Assembly (NCBI RefSeq): GCF_011745365.1
Contig: NW_024468912.1
Coordinates: 4,402,001-4,466,000 of the forward strand
From: Cryphonectria parasitica EP155
Taxonomy: Eukaryota; Ascomycota; Sordariomycetes; Diaporthales; Cryphonectriaceae
Direction of reading: 5' to 3'
Length of the DNA: 64,000 nt
The stretch's first letter is position 1. The number at the start of each line of letters is the position of its first letter. Below are positions 58,297 through 64,000 of the stretch, piece after piece. The notes below the pieces were generated by a model. The model worked only from the letters and a program-made list of their open reading frames with translations, did no database searches and was not told where the DNA came from. Position numbers and translations under genes: made by a program.

Positions 58297-59636
58297 TTTG
58301 ATTATGGAGGATATACGGGACGAGCTTGTTCACACAAACGTCGAGAGGGCAGAAAAACTGATATCAGGCATTTCAGACTTCGCGAGAAATTATAACAATC
58401 CTCGAAACTCAATATCATGGTCTATCTGGAGAGCGGGGAATAACACTCATACGTTGCATTTTAGAGTTGCAATCCCAGGTACGCGCCACGGCTGTTCGGG
58501 ATAATGTCCAGCAGATCGCTAATTACGGAATAATTTCTACTTTGCGTTTTGGGGCCGTTGCTCGGATTTCCATATAAATGCGTATTGCTGGGGAAAGTGA
58601 GATGTCGGTGTGTGAATCTTTTATTCGTTTGTCCATCGACTTCCACTATCATTGCAGCTGACCTCGAGGTTCACACATATTCAATCGAGGCCCGAGAGTG
58701 CTTATGGGTCGGATCACCATAAGTAAATCAAGTCCAGATTAATTGATTTCTGGGCTTGTGTTCTCCATCAGTAATTACTTTAGGGGGATAACTCAGTCAC
58801 TCGAGTACGTATAGTGTTACAGCACGCTACTATGATACAATCTCAATATGATTATAGCAGTATCTTCCAAAAGTCATGTCCTTACTTACTCAATCTCACC
58901 TCTACTCACATACAATTAGTCTACCAAATCTTACCAACTACTCGATTAGTCTTATGCGTTGAGTGGATACACGCATAGCAGGGGCGATACTCCTGTTCAG
59001 TTGCTGATTTAGTCATCACAAGCGGTCTCGCAAGGATACACGCAGAATGAGTGGTGGCCATTGTCTTTTTGGAGGCCACAAGTGATGTGGAGTCATCCTT
59101 TCGCCAGGTTCCTAAGCTGCCCAAAAGCCCACGACGAGGCCGTGCTCTGCGGCCCTAACTCGAAACTGCGCTGGCCGGCGTAGCAAATCATAAGCCAACG
59201 GGCTGATCTTAAGTCATAGAGCGGGCAAATTTTTAATGCTGCTTAAAGGATTACCGCGCTAAGAGGCTCACTCACCCCGAAAGGGAATCATGTCGCGACT
59301 CTTGTTAGCTCTCTTTAATGTAGGCTGTGTATTGGGCTGACCCACAACTATCAGCACGAGAACCGAGAACGGAATAGCGATCAGCCTCATCGCCATGCTT
59401 TAGGAGGCTTTGTTATATGGCTACGGGAATAGCAGCGTCTGCAGTGAAGGCCAGGGAGTCGTATAATGGGTTATAAAAGAGGTCACTCCGCTCGTTGCAG
59501 ATTTCAATCGATCCAGTGATTCCGAACATCTGCACTTCCCTATCTGTATCTCTTTCTCAACCCGCTGATATTCAATAATTCACCGTACGACATCCCAAAA
59601 TACAGTGTGCTTTTGAAATAGAAGAGTCAAGTCGCA
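58297..59636. other. Divergent intergenic region between fucosidase and the coiled-coil gene
   Basis: About 1.3 kb, AT-rich at 58640-58940. It carries promoter elements for both genes and no supported ORF. Confidence 0.6.
59472..59479 (+). promoter_or_regulatory. TATA box of the coiled-coil gene
   Basis: TATAAAAG, a consensus TATA element, 158 bp upstream of the ATG at 59637. A TATA box suggests inducible rather than housekeeping expression. Confidence 0.6.
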
Positions 59637-61061
59637 ATGTCTTCGACACATGTATACACTATGCGTCAAGAAGAACCCAGTACTTTCGACGAGATGACCG
59701 CTCTCCAGGCTGAGATTGAACAGCTGGAACTACAGAAACAGTTACTGGCACTCAGACAACGGAGAGATGCCATGCGAGCCGAGGCAGGACAGGCTGGATC
59801 TTCTGGCTCTTACCAATCGTTGCCTTTGAATACAGTCGCTGCCTCCTCGTCCTCGTCCTCTCCCTCCACGAACTCAGTTCAGGCAGCGTCACCATTACCG
59901 CCCAGCAAGGGCACCCATAAATTGATCAAAAAGGTCGAGCAGCCGCCTCCTTACACCGTCGCCTGTGACTTCAATCAACAAGCAGGATCTGCACATATGA
60001 GCAACGAGGTTTACACACCAGACGCTCATTCCCAGCAAGCTCTCCTCTCCACCGGATCCCAACCTTTCCTTCCAGCTCGACATCTCACAAAGCCCATCGC
60101 AATACCAGCCACCAGCGCCAAGCTAGGATCGCCTTTCATGCGAGCCTACCCACCGTGGCTCACGAGCTACAGCATTGACCGCGTGGCCTTCCTCGGCTTC
60201 CTCGACGATCTCAACCGTTGTGCCGTCGCCAACCCACCAGTCCAAGTTCTAGGACTAGCCGCACAGGTCGTCGGCCTGGTTCCCCTGGCGACCGCGCAGA
60301 TTGTCGGCGGCGCCGTCCAACTATCCGCCAGCGTCGCGACTTTTGCCCTCAGCAAGGGACGGACCGAGATGTGTCTCCGGGACGCGAATCGGAAGCTGTT
60401 CGCTCCCCAGGGGCTCAAGGTCGAGGTGGCAAGGCTGGACGCATTGGCCAAGATTGCCGAGATTCCGGTCCTGGACCCCGTGACTGGCAAGCTTGACAAG
60501 AAGGCGCCCGTGCTGCTCCCGCTGGAGGGCGTGGAAGCCTACTCTCAGGGGTTGAGTGCGCAGCAGAGGCGACTGGATTCGCTGCAGGAGTGGATTGCGC
60601 CGCTGGATATGGCGCCGCTGCCGGAGGTGAAGCAGTCAACCAATGTCCTTGGGAAGATCCACATGATGGCCAGCGAAGGCCAGAGAAAGAAAGAGGAGAA
60701 GAAGATCCTTAAGGACAGAGAGAAAGCGCTGGAGAAGCATCATGACATCAATAAGGACCAGGAGAAAGAGAGGTCGAAGTTCGGGAAAGAAATGCAGAAG
60801 CTGGAAAGGGAGGAAACGAAAGTGAGGCTCAAAAGGTCATCGTCAACGAGGACAACGCTCAAGGACTTGAGAAAGGTTGACAAAGATAGGGAAAAGCTGG
60901 TGAAGGAACATGAGAAGGAGATGGAGAAGCTGCACAAGGACAAAGGGAAAGAGGATAAAGAGGAGAAGGGTATTCGGAAGATTTTGTGGTTGGTCATTCG
61001 AAATCTTGAGGATGCCAGTGAGCCAATTTTAGGGTATAATGGCTCTGATAACATCGAATAA
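59637..61061 (+). CDS. Fungal protein of unknown function with coiled coils and a Gly/Ala-rich hydrophobic segment
   Basis: Intronless, 474 aa. Residues 18-48 form a Glu/Gln/Leu-rich coiled coil. A Ser/Pro-rich linker leads to a conserved-looking block at about 145-240: LTKPIAIPA, FMRAYPPWL, then a glycine/alanine-rich hydrophobic stretch (QVLGLAAQVVGLVPLATAQIVGGA, about 200-235) and SKGRTEMCLRDANRKLFAPQGLKV. The last 130 residues (about 340-445) are a highly charged Lys/Glu coiled coil. I recognise the central block from widespread uncharacterised fungal proteins, often in multigene families; no biochemical role is known to me. The Gly/Ala segment resembles amphipathic membrane-associating sequence, so membrane contact is possible but inferred. 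A clear TATA box precedes it. It faces the F-box gene tail-to-tail. Confidence 0.82.
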   Translation: MSSTHVYTMRQEEPSTFDEMTALQAEIEQLELQKQLLALRQRRDAMRAEAGQAGSSGSYQSLPLNTVAASSSSSSPSTNSVQAASPLPPSKGTHKLIKKVEQPPPYTVACDFNQQAGSAHMSNEVYTPDAHSQQALLSTGSQPFLPARHLTKPIAIPATSAKLGSPFMRAYPPWLTSYSIDRVAFLGFLDDLNRCAVANPPVQVLGLAAQVVGLVPLATAQIVGGAVQLSASVATFALSKGRTEMCLRDANRKLFAPQGLKVEVARLDALAKIAEIPVLDPVTGKLDKKAPVLLPLEGVEAYSQGLSAQQRRLDSLQEWIAPLDMAPLPEVKQSTNVLGKIHMMASEGQRKKEEKKILKDREKALEKHHDINKDQEKERSKFGKEMQKLEREETKVRLKRSSSTRTTLKDLRKVDKDREKLVKEHEKEMEKLHKDKGKEDKEEKGIRKILWLVIRNLEDASEPILGYNGSDNIE

Positions 61062-61288
61062 ATTGAGAAAGTGCAGGATGCTACTTGAAATCAATTGATG
61101 AAGATATTGGATTGATCCGAGACTATGTAAAAGGTCTACTTTAATCCGCCAACGCAGCTAGTAATCGTTATCATACTATGTAAATACTCACCAAGACCTG
61201 TCACTTGGGATTCTGACTCACCTTGCTCATCTCCCTCTCTTTCCATTCGTATGTCCTTTCTGCCACCTACTTAACCGCAAGCTCGGTT

Positions 61289-63130
61289 TCACTTCCGTTC
61301 AGGAAGAGGCTTTGGCCCGACATAAGCTAGGAAGACTTCGAATTCATGCCAGCCCGAGATTGTGGCGTGATTTCCGCGGAAGTGCATGTACTGCGATTTG
61401 AGTTCCTTTGCATCCAAGCCCGGCTTCGTCTTCTGAAGGAATTGGTTGTCTGAATCGTTCAGTTGAGTACAAATAGTCGAGAAAATTCCCTCGGCCGTCT
61501 CATCGTCGCGCTCAGATAATTTGCAGACAAACTCAGCACGATTTCTACCCGGCCACAAGCCTCGTGGACTGGGACGGCCGAATCCCAAAGGCGGTGGTGC
61601 GCCCGAGTGAATGCGAAGTTCTGTCAGCCGAGAAGGTTTTGTAGGAGATCTCTCGGCAAGGAATCGATATATGTCTTGTGAGGCGTGGAACGTCGTGTAG
61701 GGGCGGATCGGGTTCCCCTGGTCAAGGATGCCAAGCTCGAACCATATCTCCAGGCGGCGTAGCCGTGGGAAGCTGGCCAGGATCTCGAGTAGTTCGTAAG
61801 GCCAGGTTTCTTCTCGAGGGAGATCGAGGCTCAAGTCTTCGAGGAGCGGACATGCTTCACGTATCGCCCGCAGAGCCTGGATATTCATAGCACAATCTGC
61901 CCACATGGTCGGCTTGTCCATGCTCCACATCTCGTCTTGGTGAATCTTGAGGGTACGCAGACTGGGGCCGTGCTTCAAGATGGAATCAAGCTCAACATCT
62001 TCCAGCTTTCGGATGGCCATGGTCTCCAGACCAGCCGGCACTTGTCGATAGAATGTGCGCAGGCTCTCCAGGTCGCCCGTCAAGGCCACTTCTCGGAGAG
62101 ACGTAAGGCGAGGTAGCAGGTCTAACGCGAGAGCAGCATTCCCGAAAAAGCGCAAGACTTTGAGGCGTGACCAGTCAAAGGCCTCGACCCAGTAATCATG
62201 TTCGGGGACTTGAAGTGGATATCCTTTGCAGTAGGCTGGTTTAGGGGCACCAAAGGGGTATCGAACCAGATCCAACTCCTCCAGAGCGGCCAGAGGGCGT
62301 TCTCCGTTGCGGAAGCCAAGTCCACAATACTCGTTCGGAGGAGATCTTACAACACAGCCGCCTGTCGGCATGCCAATATCGAGCTTGAGCCGGCGTATGT
62401 TGGGACAGGACATGAGGATCCGCTTTAATGGCCGAGTCACCCACAGACAAGTTTCGGCAGTGGAAAACATGTGAATGACCTCAAGAGATTGCAGATTAGG
62501 GCAGCCCTCCAAGGCTCTCAATAAAGCACAGCCCAACGGTTCCTGGTGGGCTCGTGAAGACTGTGATGAATGCAACAGAACGTTTAGGTGCACGGAAGGT
62601 CGTTCTCGCAAATTCTGAACAATGGTGTCTGGAATGGGAGCGGTGTGGTGCCAATGGATCTCGGATAGGCCAGTCAAGCTGGATATGAGGGTATCGATGA
62701 GGGCACCGAGCTGTGGCCAGTCGTCCGGGTCTGCTGTTCGGCCAAGGATGGTCAGAGTTCGGACAGCTTGCAAGAGATTGGCCTTATCCATATATTGAAC
62801 CCATGCGTTCAGGTACGGTATTTGGCTGTTGTCGGTCGGCTTCGCCAAATTCAACGTGAGCTCGTGGAACTGGCTGTATCTCGCGATGTGATAGAAGTGA
62901 GAGTTCACGAGCGCCACGGAAGAGAGAGTTCTAGGGCTTTCTCGCCTGATGATCTCCATTACAATGCCGAGTACTTCAGTGCCCAGATTGACGAGCGATG
63001 GAATGTTTACGTCGTGTGGCGGGCACTGTAACCTGCGGCTTTGTGAAATCGCGGGCTGGGTAGGTCTTTGCATGATTTTGATCGCGGGCAGGCCCAAATG
63101 CCTTGCGAAATCCGGTGTAACTTTGGCCAT
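61289..63130 (-). CDS. F-box protein with leucine-rich-repeat-like body
   Basis: Probable substrate adaptor of an SCF ubiquitin ligase. Intronless, 613 aa from the ATG at 63130. The F-box-like motif lies at about residues 43-90 (LGTEVLGIVMEIIRRES..TLSSVALVNSHFYHIARYSQFHEL). The rest shows irregular leucine-rich units such as CPNLQSLEVIHMF, CPNIRRLKLDIGM, LAALEELDLV, LTSLREVALTGDL and FPRLRRLEIWFEL. The frame stays open upstream to 63295, but those 55 codons are hydrophobic and low-complexity and the 63130 ATG begins a more ordinary N-terminus, so it is preferred. F-box/LRR genes of this kind expand in a lineage-specific way in Pezizomycotina. The target is unknown. Confidence 0.8.
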   Translation of the reverse strand: MAKVTPDFARHLGLPAIKIMQRPTQPAISQSRRLQCPPHDVNIPSLVNLGTEVLGIVMEIIRRESPRTLSSVALVNSHFYHIARYSQFHELTLNLAKPTDNSQIPYLNAWVQYMDKANLLQAVRTLTILGRTADPDDWPQLGALIDTLISSLTGLSEIHWHHTAPIPDTIVQNLRERPSVHLNVLLHSSQSSRAHQEPLGCALLRALEGCPNLQSLEVIHMFSTAETCLWVTRPLKRILMSCPNIRRLKLDIGMPTGGCVVRSPPNEYCGLGFRNGERPLAALEELDLVRYPFGAPKPAYCKGYPLQVPEHDYWVEAFDWSRLKVLRFFGNAALALDLLPRLTSLREVALTGDLESLRTFYRQVPAGLETMAIRKLEDVELDSILKHGPSLRTLKIHQDEMWSMDKPTMWADCAMNIQALRAIREACPLLEDLSLDLPREETWPYELLEILASFPRLRRLEIWFELGILDQGNPIRPYTTFHASQDIYRFLAERSPTKPSRLTELRIHSGAPPPLGFGRPSPRGLWPGRNRAEFVCKLSERDDETAEGIFSTICTQLNDSDNQFLQKTKPGLDAKELKSQYMHFRGNHATISGWHEFEVFLAYVGPKPLPERK

Positions 63131-63923
63131 GGCGAGAATATGGAGGTATTCTAGTCTGAGATGGGAAGAAGAAATGGGGAGCTGAGTTGGGTAGGCAGGG
63201 AAAATGAGCTGCGAAGGAAAACAAAAGAAAAGGGAAAGGGATAAATAAGCTGACCATCCTTCTGGCGGCCTGAAATTAGTGGGGGTCGTGAGCATCTTTT
63301 CAGTTGCTGCCTACCAAGTGACTCAGACCTCAAAGTCATATGACATGACAAGACGTAGAACTGCCCTTCTTTTATTAAGTACTCCAGTAATTAAGCAAGC
63401 AGACAACATGTTTTCTACTTATCGACTTGGCAGAAACTCTGACAGGATAAACAATGGCTTTTCACTTATGAGAGTCGAAGTTGGCTGCCTACATTCGGTA
63501 CAACCAGGTGGCAGGTTTTCTTGGGACTGGCATACCAGATGAAAAAGAGAAAGAGAAAAAAAAAAAAGAAATTAATTCGAATGGTAAATATTCTAACCGG
63601 TTAATCAAGGTGTTCACAAGATTGTGGAGATGTTGTCGGGTTTCATTATAATAGCCGTGGAGGGTCGACATTCTTGGCCCTGTGCAACAGCCAAGAAGCA
63701 ATGCCACATATTCTTGGGATGCGGGGAGACTTCTCTGTGGTTACGCACGTATGCAAGAGTGGGCTCGCATCTTGTTTTAAGTTAAAATGCAGCTTATGCG
63801 GTTCGTCGGCTGATACGTCGTATTTATATCCTGGACCAGCTGTTCTCTGCTTCGTTTTGCGGTCTGCGGGGTCGATGATTGAACCAGCTTATCATCGAAA
63901 TTCTCATGATATTCGCCACAAGG
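63131..63923. other. Intergenic region before the right-edge gene
   Basis: About 790 bp. An A-rich run occurs at 63540-63570 and a TATA-like element at 63821. Short frames only. Confidence 0.55.
63821..63829 (+). promoter_or_regulatory. Possible TATA element of the right-edge gene
   Basis: TATTTATAT about 95 bp upstream of the ATG at 63924, a usual distance in filamentous fungi. Confidence 0.4.
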
Positions 63924-64000
63924 ATGAGCTCCTTCACACTCTCGCCATCAGGAGACAGTCTCCTCCGCTTGTTAGCGGCTGGGGTGCTTACCGGCATCGT
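63924..64000 (+). CDS. Start of a gene cut by the right window edge
   Basis: An ATG at 63924 (preceded by AGG) opens a frame of 25 codons that runs off the window. The N-terminus is Ser-rich, followed by a hydrophobic Leu/Ala/Gly/Val segment (LLRLLAAGVLTGIV) that could be a signal peptide or first membrane helix. A TATA-like element lies about 95 bp upstream. Too short to identify. Confidence 0.45.
   Translation, partial: MSSFTLSPSGDSLLRLLAAGVLTGI

Overview
The window looks like nuclear DNA of a filamentous ascomycete (Pezizomycotina, probably Sordariomycetes). Genes are interrupted by short introns of about 57-94 nt (one of 215 nt) with GT..AG ends and CTAAC/CTGAC-like branch sites. The conserved proteins are eukaryotic and fungal in type: ORC6, a wybutosine-synthesis transferase, i-AAA protease Yme1, PP6-type phosphatase Sit4 and Upf3. 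I cannot name the species. Exon joins were worked out by hand from reading frame and splice motifs.

Region 1 (1-10.4 kb) is a dense housekeeping block: ORC6 (-), a secreted two-EF-hand protein of Ssp120 type (+), the TYW2/Trm12 tRNA-modifying enzyme (-), a classical short-chain dehydrogenase (+) and Yme1 (-). Gene pairs alternate between divergent promoters and closely spaced convergent 3' ends.

Region 2 (10.4-42.7 kb) is gene-poor. It holds one clear gene, a four-finger C2H2 transcription factor (13.8-15.0 kb, -), followed upstream by about 27.6 kb without a convincing intact gene. That stretch is full of microsatellites, pyrimidine-rich tracts and G/C homopolymers. Its last 5 kb are more AT-rich and contain a broken small cysteine-rich secreted-type ORF. 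The desert is the most unusual part of the window: a giant cis-regulatory or lncRNA domain of the transcription factor, or a decaying accessory insertion.

Region 3 (42.7-49.5 kb) returns to conserved genes: a GRE2-type NADPH reductase with a 21-nt microexon (+), Sit4 with a large insertion in its catalytic core (-), and Upf3 with a C-terminal RRM (+).

Region 4 (50.7-64 kb) is more lineage-specific: a zinc-ribbon protein with two C-terminal membrane segments (+), a secreted amidase (+), a secreted GH29 alpha-L-fucosidase (-), a coiled-coil protein with a glycine/alanine-rich hydrophobic segment (+), an F-box protein (-), and the start of another gene at the right edge (+).

The genes do not form one pathway. 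No secondary-metabolite backbone gene, intact transposon, rRNA or tRNA gene was seen.
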